Below are positions 9,915 through 19,030 of a stretch of DNA of 64,000 bases, piece after piece; within the stretch, counting starts at the first letter, position 1, and every line of letters starts with the position of its first letter. The DNA is taken from NCBI GenBank assembly GCA_963575745.1, contig CAUYUJ010014561.1:290891-354890 (forward strand), in the 5' to 3' direction. The DNA comes from Prorocentrum cordatum (Eukaryota > Sar > Dinophyceae > Prorocentrales > Prorocentraceae). The notes beneath the pieces were generated by a model. It did no database searches. It was not told the origin of the DNA and saw only the letters and a program-made list of their open reading frames with translations. Made by a program: the position numbers and the translations under genes.

Positions 9915-10245
9915 TGGCGGGCCACCTGAACCGTGGTCATCGGGCCCAGCACCATGTGCAACAGCCCTGGGGTGCTGAGATAACCAGATGTTGACAACAC
10001 TCTTTCTGGCCCCGTGATGGCCATGCCGCATGCCCACAATCGACCACGACGTGCTCTTGCGCGAGAGTGATTCGAGGCAGGCGGAGCAGCATGCCGCACG
10101 AGGATCTTGGCCTTGCCCTTCGAATGGTCGGCGGCCGCCGACACAGTGATGAGCGTCGGAGCCCCCTCGATGCGCCGACGAACCCAGAACAGCCGTTGCA
10201 GGACCACCATTTGGAGGCAAGTCTCGGCAGGTGCCGTGGGAAAGC
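9914..10245 (-). CDS. Gene A, exon 2
   Basis: A 110-codon minus-strand segment. It starts after a CCTCAG acceptor (10250-10246) and runs in frame from exon 1: the last two bases of exon 1 plus the first base here make an Arg codon, giving NWSRCFPTAPAE across the junction. It then reads QMVVLQRLFWVRRRIEG, SAAADHSKGKAKILV and TSGYLSTPGLLHMVLGPM, ending in VARQ at the ATG array. Third positions are mainly G or C. No family is recognised. Two other frames are open over part of this stretch but do not connect to exon 1. Confidence 0.6.
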
Positions 10246-10817
10246 ACCTGAGGCCCCGCAAGTGCCTAGGCCAAATGTGCTAGGAGGAGGAGGAGGAGGA
10301 GGAGGAGGAGGAGGAGGAGGAGGGGGAGGAGGAGGAGGAGGAGGAGGAGGAGGGGGAGGAGGAGGAGGGGGAGGAGGAGGAGGAAGAGGAGAGAGGAGGG
10401 ACGAGGAGACAGCGGATGGAGGGCGGACGAGAGACTGGGGCTTGATGATATGGGAGGAAGTGGGAGGAGGCTGTCTTGGAAAGCTTCTGCGTGGTCTAGG
10501 GGTATCCCAGAAGCTTGTGACGGCGAGGGAGGACGAGGACGCCGAGGAGAAAGAGGACCACGCGTACGAGGGAGAAGAAGAAGAAGCGGGAGATGGAGGG
10601 TGGAGAAGAGGGAAATGAAGGGAAGTAGATGAGGGGAACAAGAAGGGTAGGAGGAGGCTGCAGAGAAGAGGCAGCTGACGGAGGGGGAGGAGGTTCGAGG
10701 TGGATGTAGGGTTAGGAATGAGAGCGGAGAGGAGAAGGAGGAACATGTGACAAGGGAGAGTTGACTCGGGCAGAGAAGGAACAACCACAAATCTGTCAGG
10801 TCTCCCTCGCGACTCAC
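10246..10817. repeat. Gene A intron 1 with a (GGA)n array at about 10279-10395
   Basis: Purine-rich on the plus strand throughout, with a GGA/GGGGGA array next to exon 2. On the coding strand the intron starts GTGAGT at 10817-10812 and ends CTCAG at 10246. Poly-Gly and poly-Pro frames here are artefacts. Confidence 0.7.
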
Positions 10818-11413
10818 CGGGACCAGTTCTGGCGTTTCTTCTTTGCTGCGCTCGTGGCAGCCTGCGCTGCCTCACGAAGGTCTGCGATGCCCTTCGGGTC
10901 CCCCTTGCAGGAGTCCACAACAATGTTCTCGTCTGGGAATTTCAAGAAGAACGTCTCGTTCAGGTACAGTTCGGGCACAGAGTAGCTCGTGACCTCTGGA
11001 AACACGTCGCACAATTCGTTCACCCTAAACTCGTAATAATCCATCTGGATCTCGTACTGCTCCTTGGTCATTATCCTCGGAGACAGCATGTTCGCGACAA
11101 AGAGGCGCTGCAGACCCGTGTTCATCATTTTGAGAACGGTGGCGAACGAGCTCATCGTGGTTGCAAGATTCTTGGCCCTCAAAATGTGGCACACGTCGCC
11201 AGGCATAGCAGGGGCTGGCCTCAGGATTACCTTGTCTTTATGCTTCTCTAGTATGTCGTCGATGCATGGGCTTGCTGGCTCCTCGTTGGAATCCGCCGAC
11301 CCTGTCGGCGTGTGGAAGACGCATCCCGGTGTCGTCGTCTTGCGTGGATCACCGTCGTCGTCGTCGTCGTCATCGTCGTCGCCCGAAATAAAAGAAAATC
11401 GAACACGAAACAT
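10818..11413 (-). CDS. Gene A, exon 1 (N-terminal part, unknown product)
   Basis: Up to 199 codons on the minus strand, ending at a canonical donor CCCG/GTGAGT. Beyond an N-terminal Asp run the sequence is not repetitive. It contains PTGSADSNEEPASPCIDDIL, AMPGDVCHILRAKNLATTM, VANMLSPRIMTKEQYEIQM, VFPEVTSYSVPELYLNETFF and a basic end AAKKKRQNWSR. The first ATG (11413) lies in an 80-bp block that also occurs at 11844-11925, so the true exon start is more likely downstream of it, near the Asp run or GSADSNEE. I do not recognise the family, but the coding quality is the best in the window. Confidence 0.65.
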
Positions 11414-11465
11414 AAAGAAATCGTAGTCGTGGCGAAGTCCCTCCCTACCCTCCCCACAGGGGGGG
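11385..11465. repeat. ~80-bp direct repeat, copy 1
   Basis: The block AAATAAAAGAAAATCGAACA through TCCCTACCCTCCCCACAGGG recurs at 11844-11925 with few changes. It overlaps the first ATG of gene A exon 1, which weakens that ATG as a translation start. Confidence 0.8.
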
Positions 11466-11843
11466 GGTCCCGGGGGGGGGGTCCTGGGGGGGGGTCGTCA
11501 CTTAGATACGCACCCTCCCCCCGGCCTACTTTTCTGATTGTTTTGCCCATCCCGAACATGTGGGGGAGTGTCCTCCTCCCCCCTCTTCGCCTCCCCCTCC
11601 TCCCTCCTGCCTCCCTCCTCCTCGGGAGGGACCTTCCCTTTGATCCGTTCCTCGCCAGGGAGGGGGAGGGGGGCGCCACCCTAAACGAAAATGGAATCCC
11701 GGGACCTAGAAAAGCTTCACACGGGCCAAGAGTGCCCCAAGAAGCCGCCCAGACGGTCCCAGAGGGTGCCGAATCGCCGAACCATCGGTCCAAGACGCCC
11801 AAGTAGCCTCCAGACGGCCCAAGACGTTTTCAAGACGCCCCAC
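11466..11843. other. G-run and pyrimidine-rich spacer, no gene seen
   Basis: Runs of seven to nine G at 11461-11500 are followed by TCC-rich sequence and a short CCCAAGACG-type repeat (about 11730-11840). No gene is supported. Confidence 0.5.
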
Positions 11844-11925
11844 GAATAAAAGAAAATCGAACACGAAACAGAAAGAAATCGTAGCCGTGGCGAAGCCCCT
11901 CCCTACCCTCTCCACAGGGGGGGGG
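11844..11925. repeat. ~80-bp direct repeat, copy 2
   Basis: Second copy of 11385-11465, about 459 bp downstream and followed by an 18-G run. The spacer between the copies is not duplicated. Confidence 0.8.
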
Positions 11926-12312
11926 GGGGGGGGGGGGGCAGAGACGAAGTACAAAGGGCGACACTCGAAAGACTACGCCGAACTCTCCTCGTCCCAGCCG
12001 AAGCAACCTGCATACCGACTCCTCCTCCGCATAATGCACTTAATACGCATGAGAAGGCCTAAGACGTACTCCTCCAAAGCCGCCTCATCATAAAAACAGA
12101 ACAAACCTCAAGAAGAGAAGACGGAGACTCAGACCCGAAGCTTCCTCCTCCGCCTCCCCTCCTCCTCCTCCTCCTCCTGCTCCCCTTCCTCCTCCTCCTC
12201 CTCCTCCGCCTCCTCCTCCGCCACGTCTTCGTTTACCTCCGACGTCTTATCGCGCATCCCGTCACCCTCGAGGGCCGAGGTATCCAGGGTCGGCGGCACT
12301 GGCCGTAAGGCC
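11926..12312. other. Spacer with CTCCTC tract (12145-12225), possible gene B intron
   Basis: The G-run at 11919-11938 is followed by mixed sequence and then a CTCCTC array. A gene of the gene B type would need further exons on this side, but I find no motif to place one. Confidence 0.4.
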
Positions 12313-12799
12313 TTAGCAATACACCAGCTGGACCCTCTTGAACGGGCTCCCATTATGGCCAGTCTGGATGACCTTGTGGAAGTAGGCGCACGGGGGCTGG
12401 CGGTGTTCGGGCCGCATCTCTGGGTTCAGGTCGATGTGCAGGGCAACGTCGCCGTTTCTGATGTGGATGGTGACCTCATCGTCCGCACCAGCCTTGCACC
12501 TGTCCATAATGTCGTCCCTCATGAGTGGCATGATGTACTTGTTGTAGGTCGCCATCCGCTCCTTGACAGTGGTGCGGCAACGGTTGAAGAAGAGGAAGCG
12601 GCAATCGTGGTGCCACGCATGCATCTTGCCGGAGACAGGGATGAAATCGCAGGTCCCTGGGAACTCTGGAGGCGTGACCTCGATGAGCCGACCCTCCGGG
12701 TTGCCGAAGAGGTGGTGGTCGAGGCCGCCCCCTGTTCTTGGGATCTTCACGAACTGTCTGCCCGTCGCCTCGGCGATGCGGACGGCATGTCGGGGGTCG
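12313..12799 (-). CDS. Gene B, exon 2: HxRxGD glycosyltransferase core (fucosyltransferase-like)
   Basis: About 160 codons on the minus strand, reading RHAVRIAEATGRQFVKIP, then SGKMHAWHHDCRFLFFNRC, DDEVTIHIRNGDVALHID, and RQPPCAYFHKVIQ before a TAA. HIRNGD matches the HxRxGD motif of GT11 and related fucosyltransferases, where the Arg contacts the GDP-sugar. The following Tyr/Phe-containing helix fits that fold. Preceded by TTTTAG on the coding strand. The frame ends soon after KRVQLVY, before the last conserved region expected for the family, so at least one more exon is missing. If functional it would act in the secretory pathway on glycan or glycoprotein acceptors. Acceptor and linkage cannot be read from this fragment. 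Confidence 0.65.
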
Positions 12800-12965
12800 C
12801 TAAAAGGTTCCCATGGCCCAAGGTGCCTTCCCCCGCTTTCCGCCCAATGCGCTCAATGTTAAAACCCCTGGGGCCCTGTGGGCCGCGTGAGGGGTGCTCT
12901 GGAGGTCGTGGGGGCCTCCTTGGAAAGCCGGCGGGCACCTTGGGCCAGGGGCATGTAGCAACACC
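12800..12965. other. Gene B intron
   Basis: About 166 bp separate the two coding segments. Keeping the reading frame requires the exons to join around AATGCTCG and CGACCCC, giving LNARDPRHAVRI. On that reading the donor is GG or overlaps a GGGTG word and is not a standard GT, while the acceptor is TTTTAG. The exact donor is unresolved. Confidence 0.5.
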
Positions 12966-13348
12966 CGAGCATTCAGGACCTGCCAGATGCGGTTGCCCAT
13001 TCGGCCCATCCAGGTGGGGATCTCAACCACTTCTGGATCCATGGCTTGGCACCTGTCCATGTAGCTGCGGAGGTCTGGGAAGTGCGGAGGGCCCTTATTC
13101 TTCTTAGCGTCGTCGCGCGCCTGTCTCAACACCGACTCTTCTGCAGGGATGTCGCTGTCGATCCACTGCACGAACTCTGGGTACTTGGACGGGTCGATCT
13201 CCTCCAGGGGGATGCCTCGCCAGCTGCCCACGACACCATCCTCGAAGGTGCCGATGCCCTGCTGACCCAGAGAGATCGCCGCCACCTGCCGCTGTGTGCT
13301 GGCCACGATGCTGGCCAGGGCAGCGAGACCGGCGCCCCGGGCCGCCAT
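12966..13348 (-). CDS. Gene B, exon 1: N-terminal part with GxxGN motif
   Basis: About 128 codons on the minus strand from an ATG at 13348 that follows an in-frame TGA two codons upstream. The first 27 residues include a hydrophobic stretch (AGLAALASIVAS) that could be a weak signal or anchor. The segment ends PTWMGRMGNRIWQVLNA, where GRMGNRIWQ corresponds to the GxxGNxxFQ motif at the start of GT11-type catalytic domains. Joined with exon 2 the spacing from GxxGN to HxRxGD is about 120 residues, in the expected range. The intervening text (IPLEEIDPSKYPEFVQWI, DKAKNKGPPHFPDLRSY-like) has no repeat character. A further 5' exon cannot be excluded. Confidence 0.6.
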
Positions 13349-13359
13349 GGATCAGCACG

Positions 13360-13861
13360 GTATCGGCCGCGGCTCATGGAAAGAGCAGGCCATGGCTGCT
13401 CGAGCCAAAAAGAAGGCTGCGCAGCAGCAGCAGCGTCAGCGACAGCAGGCGGACAGGGGCAAGATGGGGGGGGGGGTGCGGAGCATGATAAGATGGACTA
13501 GCCAAAAGGCGATGACGATCTGAAGGATGCGTCCTCAGAAACGGATGGGATCCTTAAGATCGGCATTGCGAGAAGGTGATGCCAATCATAGGGATAGAGA
13601 TGTGATTCAGGCTGGTAGATGGCCCGATCGGAGTACGAGGATGGGGGCGAGCAATGAAGAGCCGGAGGAGAATGAGAAGAGGCTCAGCGATGCAGTGTAG
13701 GTGGCAACTCCTGGGAGGTCTTCGCCCGAACGCATGAAGGGCTACGTATTGAACCGCATCTACTCGCCATTGAGCCGGATTAGACCACATCGAGCCCAAT
13801 ACTAAGCTGGACTGAGCGGGACTAGGCCGGATTGAACCTGCTGAAGCAGGACGAGGGTGGA
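13360..13861. other. No gene seen
   Basis: Mixed-composition sequence upstream of gene B. No promoter motif, spliced-leader sequence or other gene is recognised. Confidence 0.4.
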
Positions 13862-13912
13862 TTCAACCAGATCAGGCCCCTTTCCGACCAGAGGTCTACC
13901 AGCTGAGCTCAA
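13815..13912 (-). tRNA. tRNA-like remnant or SINE head, cut by the scaffold gap
   Basis: Read on the minus strand from the gap edge, GAGCTCAGCTGGTAGACC matches an internal A box. GGTTGAATCC lies about 43 bases further on, the normal A-to-B-box distance. A loop with GAA at the anticodon position lies between. The D stem has a mismatch, U33 is replaced by G and the acceptor stem runs into N bases, so this is not a functional tRNA as it stands. A tRNA pseudogene or tRNA-derived SINE is most likely. Confidence 0.35.
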
Positions 13913-14012
13913 NNNNNNNNNNNNNNNNNNNNNNNNNNNNNNNNNNNNNNNNNNNNNNNNNNNNNNNNNNNNNNNNNNNNNNNNNNNNNNNNNNNNNNNN
14001 NNNNNNNNNNNN
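13913..14012. other. Scaffold gap of exactly 100 N
   Basis: One hundred N bases is a placeholder, so the true distance between the two sides is unknown and features should not be joined across it. Confidence 0.99.
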
Positions 14013-14029
14013 AAAAAACAAGTCCGCCA

Positions 14030-14380
14030 TGCGTCGGCACCCACCGAGACCGTAGGTGGAGCTCCCTATGGTGCAAGGCGTCGGTGCGCACTGACTGAGG
14101 CCGCAGGTGCGGCTCCCGATGGGGCCACGATCCTCGTGACATGGGGGCGGCGGAATCATTCGTGGTCGCCAACCGAAACCGCAGGTGCATCTCCCGTTGG
14201 GGCCACGATCCTCCTGAGGGGTGCGCCGAAATGGGGGGCGGTGGTGCCGTACGTCGGCGCCCACCACCGCCCCAGTATCAACACATCCGTCCCGAGGACC
14301 GAAGACCGTGGCCCCAACCTGGGGCTTCAGTAGGCGTCGATGCAGCGGTGCCCCCGCCCCCATTCTGACACCACCCAGTC
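14030..14380. repeat. Degenerate ~75-bp tandem repeat with an inverted copy
   Basis: The unit (ACCG[TC]AGGTG, GCTCCC, then GGGGCCACGATCCTC) occurs at about 14041, 14093 and 14168. An inverted partial copy (GACCGTGGCCCCAAC) lies near 14310. No gene is supported. Confidence 0.55.
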
Positions 14381-14385
14381 CTCGT

Positions 14386-14563
14386 GCCACAGTCAAGACG
14401 CATAAGAAGGATGCGCGGTAAGGCTGCAAGGGCCTTGGAGGGCCATACTGGCGTTTTCGAGCGGGACTGGCCAGCGAAAGTCGCCAGGGATGGGTCGAAG
14501 GGGCAGAGCTTCGAGGGTGGCCCTGGAAAGTTGCCCATCCTTCCTATGCGACTTGACTGTGCC
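14386..14563. mobile_element. Inverted-repeat element G (~178 bp MITE)
   Basis: The left end CCACAGTCAAGACGCATAAG and the complement of the right end GCACAGTCAAGTCGCATAGG form an imperfect terminal inverted repeat of about 28 bp continuing into AAGGATG. No coding capacity. A word resembling the right end (CTATGCGGGTTGACTGTA) also occurs near 1478. No clear target-site duplication. Confidence 0.7.
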
Positions 14564-14579
14564 ATAAGAAACGCATAAT

Positions 14580-15300
14580 AAGGAACGAAGGGCCTTAGGC
14601 GGCCACGGCGGGCCTAGGCCACAAACAAATTCCACGACATAGATCTAGGGAACGGCCCGAAAACCCGAGCCCCTCTTGAGGCCAAAGCGGTCCCTGTATC
14701 AGCTTCTTGACTGTATCCTGCCCTGCCCGCAGCCGTACAAGGTTTGGGTCTTCGCTGTGCGAAATGGCCTCGACGTTGGACAGCTCTCATCCCTTACCAG
14801 AGCATGCAGTTCCAGCTGCAGTGCTGGCCACATTCAGGATCTCTTGCCCCCGTCGATGAGAAGAGCGCTTTCGCTCCAGCGCGTGCCACACTCATGGGTC
14901 CGATTCCGTCCCCGTCGTTGCCGCTCTCTCCTTTCCCTTGCCCCAGTCCTCTGCTGATCCTCCTGCTCCTCCTGCCCCTGCGTTTGTTCCTCCTGCTGTG
15001 ATTGCTCCTCCTCCTCCTCCTCCTCCTCCTCTTCCTCCTGCTCCTCCTCCTCCTCCTCCTCCTCCTTCTGTCTGGTCCTCCTAATCATCAGCCTCCTGCT
15101 CCTCCTCTTCCTCAGGCTCCTCCATTTACGAGCACCCCCCATGCCGATTACTCGGCAACTGATGGGTCAAATCCTGCAACAGCAATTCGAGCATCAATGT
15201 CCTTTAGGAAATCCCAATTGGCGGAACCATAATAATGCAAACGATGGGAAGGGATGAGTGGGAGGGGTAGGATGACACATGTGGCGCGATCACACCTAGG
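14580..15300. repeat. Duplicated block D, copy 1, with a CTCCTC tract
   Basis: From about 14815 to 15290 the sequence parallels 16190-16560. Shared parts are CTGGCCACATT, CCCGTCG, GAGCGCT/GGCGCTCTCGCT, GTCCGAT, CTGATCCTCCTGCTCC or its equivalent, and GAAGGGATGAGTGGGAGGG ending in GCGCGATC. A CTCCTC array sits in the middle (15000-15065). No gene is recognised. Confidence 0.6.
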
Positions 15301-15579
15301 CATGCACACGGCCCGAATCTTTCCCTGACAACGCGCGCGTGTCCCCACCTCACTCACGCACCGTTCCCTCACACCAGATTTCAGACTTTCATGCTTTATC
15401 CGCCACCGTGCCGCGGGGCACGGAGTGGGCGTGTTCTCAGGTCCTTTGCCAAATGCCCCGAGCTCCAGTCCTCAGTCCCAAAGAATTTTCTAGGGGCCCG
15501 AACCCCGATCTCCAGCATTTCCCAGGGCTTCCCGCGTGCCCCCTGGGCTTTGGGAAGCGGTGGCGTGCGACTTCCTCGG

Positions 15580-16060
15580 GCCCACGAAAAGCCCCAAGAC
15601 TGGCCAAGAGGGCGCCGAGAGGCCCTGCAGACGGTCCAGGAGGGCCCCGAGTCGCCGAGCTCGCTCCAAGACGCTCAAGATGGCCCCCAGTCGGTCCAAG
15701 AGGCCTCCAAGACGCCCCAAGAGGCGCAAACTATTGTTCTGTTGGTTCTTAAGAGTTGTTGGCTTTCGCCTTGTCGGTTTCCCTGCGCTCGCAGACGGCC
15801 TACGAGGCCCCTAAGATCGTCCCAAGAGGTCTCCAAGAAGGCCCCCAAAACTGCCCAAGAGGGCCCACAGACGGCCCAAGATGCGCCCAAGACGGAACCC
15901 AAAGGGGCCCAAGAGAGGGAACACAAACCGAACATCCGAGCCGTCTGCCACCCAAGAAGCCCAAGAGGCCTCTTACATAGGCTTCAAAACTGTCTCCAAG
16001 AGGCCCCAGAGAGACCTCTCATGAGATCCCAGAAAACATCCAATCGGCTCATACCCACAA
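15580..16060. repeat. CCCAAGAGG/CCCAAGACGGCC dispersed minisatellite, block 1
   Basis: Degenerate 12-13 bp units, roughly GGCCCAAGACG or GGCCCAAGAGG, repeat for almost 500 bp with one interruption near 15720-15800. Similar blocks lie at 20880-21300 (opposite strand), 44000-44640, 52540-53070 and 54430-54780. The Pro/Lys/Arg/Gly-rich frames through these blocks follow the unit and are not evidence of protein. Confidence 0.75.
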
Positions 16061-16099
16061 CCCAAGCACGGTGGCGGGATGGACCCAAGGCCATGAGAC

Positions 16100-16122
16100 G
16101 TATACATATGCATATACGTGCT

Positions 16123-16153
<31 letters not shown>

Positions 16154-16160
16154 ATACATA
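16100..16160. repeat. (TA)n/TATG microsatellite
   Basis: ATACATATGCATATACG leads into an uninterrupted TATATA run. It is the only AT-rich stretch for kilobases on either side. Confidence 0.9.
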
Positions 16161-16189
16161 TGTGTCAGAAGGTCCTCGGTCCTGTAAGA

Positions 16190-16560
16190 CATGAGTACCA
16201 CCTGTAGCGATGGCAACGTTGCAGGATCGGTGCTTTGCTCCCGTCGTTCAGAATGGCGCTCTCGCTACAGCACTGGCCACATTTCTGCGTCCGATCCATG
16301 TGCCGCATCCCTCCTCCGCTGATCATCCTTCTTCTCCTGCTCCTGCTGCTGCTTAGCCTGATGCGCATCCTCCTCCTTCCTCATCCTCTTCTTCGTGCTG
16401 ATTCTCATGCTCATCGACATCTCCTTCTCCAACGTATTGCGCCTAAACCGATAGTCATTTGGGGGAATCGGGGTCCTCGACAACCCACAGACACAAGCTT
16501 ATTCAGCGCAATGTGAAGGGATGGGTGGGAGGGTTTGGGTGTCAGATATGGTGCGATCGC
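16190..16560. repeat. Duplicated block D, copy 2
   Basis: Same order of words as 14815-15290, including CTGGCCACATTTC, GATCATCCTTCTTCTCC and GAAGGGATGGGTGGGAGGG ending in GTGCGATCGCC. A related element, CTGCAGCGCTGGCCTCATT, recurs four times at 63421-63960. Confidence 0.6.
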
Positions 16561-16640
16561 CCCAATCTTACGTGTTTCATCTCTCCAAATTCCTCCTCCT
16601 ACTCTTCACGCTCATCCCTGATCCTCCCATGAGGTCGGAG

Positions 16641-17100
16641 GGAGGAGAGGATGGAGGAGGGTGGGGGAGGAGAAGGCGCAAGGAGGATGATGATGAGGAG
16701 GGAGAGGGGGAGAAGGAGAAGGGAGACTGATGCGGAACAGAACAGGCGAGGGAGGATCGGGGACGAATACGAAGGAGGAGAAAGGAGGGACTGGGGAAGC
16801 GATGCAGAGCGGGCAGGAGGAGGAGGAGGAGGAGGAGGAGGAGGAGGAGGAGGCGGAGGAGGAGGAGGAGGCGGAGGAGGCGAGGAGGAACGCCGAGGAG
16901 CGAGAGGCGGATGAGAACAGGCGAGGGAGGATCGGGGACGAATACGAAGGAGGAGAAAGGAGGGACTGGGGAAGCGATGCAGAGCGGGCAGGAGGAGGAG
17001 GAGGAGGAGGAGGAGGAGGAGGTGGAGGGGTGGGGAGGAAGGGATATTGGGGAGGCGGAGGAGGGAGGAGGAGGGGAGGAGGCGAGAAGGAACGCCAGGA
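16641..17100 (+). repeat. GGA-rich tract with a 175-bp tandem duplication
   Basis: The block beginning AACAGGCGAGGGAGGATCGG and continuing through GAAGGAGGAGAAAGGAGGGA into a GGA array starts at 16741 and again at 16916. The two units therefore repeat with a period of 175 bp. Poly-Glu, poly-Gly and poly-Ser frames are artefacts. Confidence 0.85.
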
Positions 17101-17700
17101 GTGAGCCGGAGGACAGATGTGGCGGCCGCGGCGCGTCGCTCGGCTCGGCCAGACGGGGCGCCCGCGCCCGGGCGGCCCCCAGCCGTGCGGCGAGGCCGGT
17201 GCGGGCGCGCGCCCGCGAGCCGCGGCCGCTGCGCATAGCGACCCGCGCGAGCGGGGGCCGCCGCGCCAGGAGCCTCGAGAGCCGCCGCCGGGGTGGCCAG
17301 GGCGCTCGAGAACGGCGCGGCGCCGCGGGGGTCAGTCGCTGGACCCAAAGAGTCGATGTTTTCGTGGCCGCGGCCGAGGCGACGGCGGCCCGGGGCCTCC
17401 CCGCGGCGGCGCCCGCGGCGGCGGCGGCGGCGGCGGCCGCGGAGGCGGAGGCGGCCGCCGCGGGGGGCGCGGAGCTGCCGCCGCGGCCGGCCTTGGTGCG
17501 GCTCCGGATCCTCCGCACGCGGCTGTCGGTGCTCGCGGCGTCGGCGGCGGCGGCGCCGCTGCTGCTGCTGCGCCTCCACACAAGGGGCTTCCGCCCGGTT
17601 TCGGGCCCAGGGGCCATCACAGATCGATCCGGCTGGAAGAATGCCGCAGGAACGTGGGGCCCAGGGCTCCGGTTGTGATGTTTCACGCGGTGTTGTAGTT
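17101..17700. other. Very GC-rich stretch ending in a dispersed-repeat copy (family E)
   Basis: About 500 bp of CG-dense sequence with open frames on both strands. I see no domain. The end (17605-17690, GGGCCATCACAGATCGATCC, then GCCGCAGGAACGTGGGG) resembles 28985-29065 and, inverted, 61030-61095. A shorter match to the latter is at 32305-32380. Confidence 0.45.
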
Positions 17701-17859
17701 TTTTTTTGCTTTCGCGACGTCGGGTGGTAAGGCCTCGGGCTGCGCACGTACAGCCCTGGCCTCAAGAGGCCTCCCGAATGATCCCAGCTGGCCTCAACAG
17801 GCCCCCCGAACCCTGGGGCGCCCCAGGGGCGCCGCCGGAGGCGGAGAGACCGCCCTGGG

Positions 17860-18497
17860 CTACTCAGGAGGCCTGTCGACGCCAGCTGGGTCTACCTGGG
17901 GGTGCCTACCGAGGCCCGCCAGGGCTACCTGGGGGGGCCATCTGTGCGCAGCCCGAGGCCCAACATTGGATCTGGGGATCCTCGTGCTCTTCTTTTTCTT
18001 CTTCTCCTTCTCCTTCTTCTTCTTCTTGCCGCTGCGGCTGCGGCTGCGGCTCCGGCGTCGGTCGGCTCGCCCGCGGCTGGCGCCTCGCAGCTTCAGGAAC
18101 ATCTCCCCCCGTCCTCCCCTTCCTCCTTCTCCTCCTTCTTCTCCTCCTCCTCCTCCTCCTCCTCCTCCTCCTCGTCCTCCTACCCTCCTCATCCTTCCCT
18201 CCTCCTCTTCCTCCTCTTCCCTTTCCTCGTGCTCCTTCTCGTCCTCCTCCTCGTTCTCGTCTTCGTCCTCATCCTCATCCTCGAACCCCTCCTCCTCCTC
18301 CTCCTCCTCCTCCTCCTCCTCCTCCTCCTCCTCCTCCTCCTCCTCCTCTTTGTCCTCGTCCTCGTCCTCCCCCTTGTGTCCTCGCAGCTTCAGGAACATC
18401 TCCCGGGAGTCGGACAGATTGCAGCCCTTGGCGTCGAAGTCCATGTAGTCCGACCGGGGCATCGCCCCTGGAGGTTGGCCCCGCGGGAACTATTCTC
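17860..18497 (-). CDS. RS/Lys-rich protein, splicing-factor-like tail, with duplicated EMFLKLRG segment
   Basis: Minus-strand frame following GAGAATAG on that strand. It opens FPRGQPPGAMPRSDYMDF, then DAKGCNLSDSREMFLKLRG, a long Glu/Asp tract, a Gly-rich tract, a second EMFLKLRG, and ASRGRADRRRSRSRSRSG followed by about a dozen Lys/Glu residues. Alternating Arg-Ser followed by Lys runs is typical of nuclear RNA-processing proteins (SR-type), but no RRM or other domain is visible. The 25-bp segment encoding EMFLKLRG is exact at 18083-18107 and 18380-18404, 297 bp apart and in frame. Removing one copy plus the acidic tract would give LKLRGASRGRADRRR. The acidic tract may therefore be an intron flanked by duplicated exon sequence. 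The 3' end past SRSG-Lys is uncertain. Confidence 0.45.
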
Positions 18498-18499
18498 CA

Positions 18500-19030
18500 G
18501 CGGGACTTGAGCGAAAACAGCTGCGCACTCAAAGAGAGGAAGAGGAGGATAAGCGGGGAGGGGGGCTGATGAGGGACGACGGAGAACGAGCAGGATCATG
18601 AGGGGTCGGTAAGGGAAGCGGGAAGGTGGGACAAAAACAAAAGGGATGGCTTTGGAGGGGGATAGAAGGGAGGGGGTGAAGAGGGGAGAGGGGCATATTA
18701 ACCACAGCACGGGGGGCGGGGGGTGGATAGGAGGATACCGAGTTAGATACAACGCAGAAGGAGGCAGGACCAAAACGAACAGGAGGATGAGTAGAGAAGG
18801 GTGGAAGAGAGAGAGAGAGAGAGAGTGTAAGAGAGAGGATCAACACGAAGAGAGAGGTAGGATGAGGGCAACATCGAGGAGAAGATAGAAGGGATAATGG
18901 AGGAAGAATGGAGAGGGAAGTCGGAAGGAAGAAGGATTCGCCTGGGATTAACGCGGAAGAAGCGAGGGAGGGAGTTAACACGACAGAAGCGGATCAGAAA
19001 ATGAGAGAGAGGAGAGGGGAAGGATGAAGA
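18500..19030 (+). repeat. Purine-rich tract (GA, GGA, AGGG)
   Basis: Nearly all purine on the plus strand, including an AGAGAG run at about 18808-18830. No gene. It abuts a tract of the opposite bias at about 19030. Confidence 0.75.

Noticed and set aside
16577-17765. Minus-strand frames of about 370-390 codons
   Set aside because: Dominated by Ser, Pro and Ala runs from the GGA tract and CG-rich sequence; no consistent domain.
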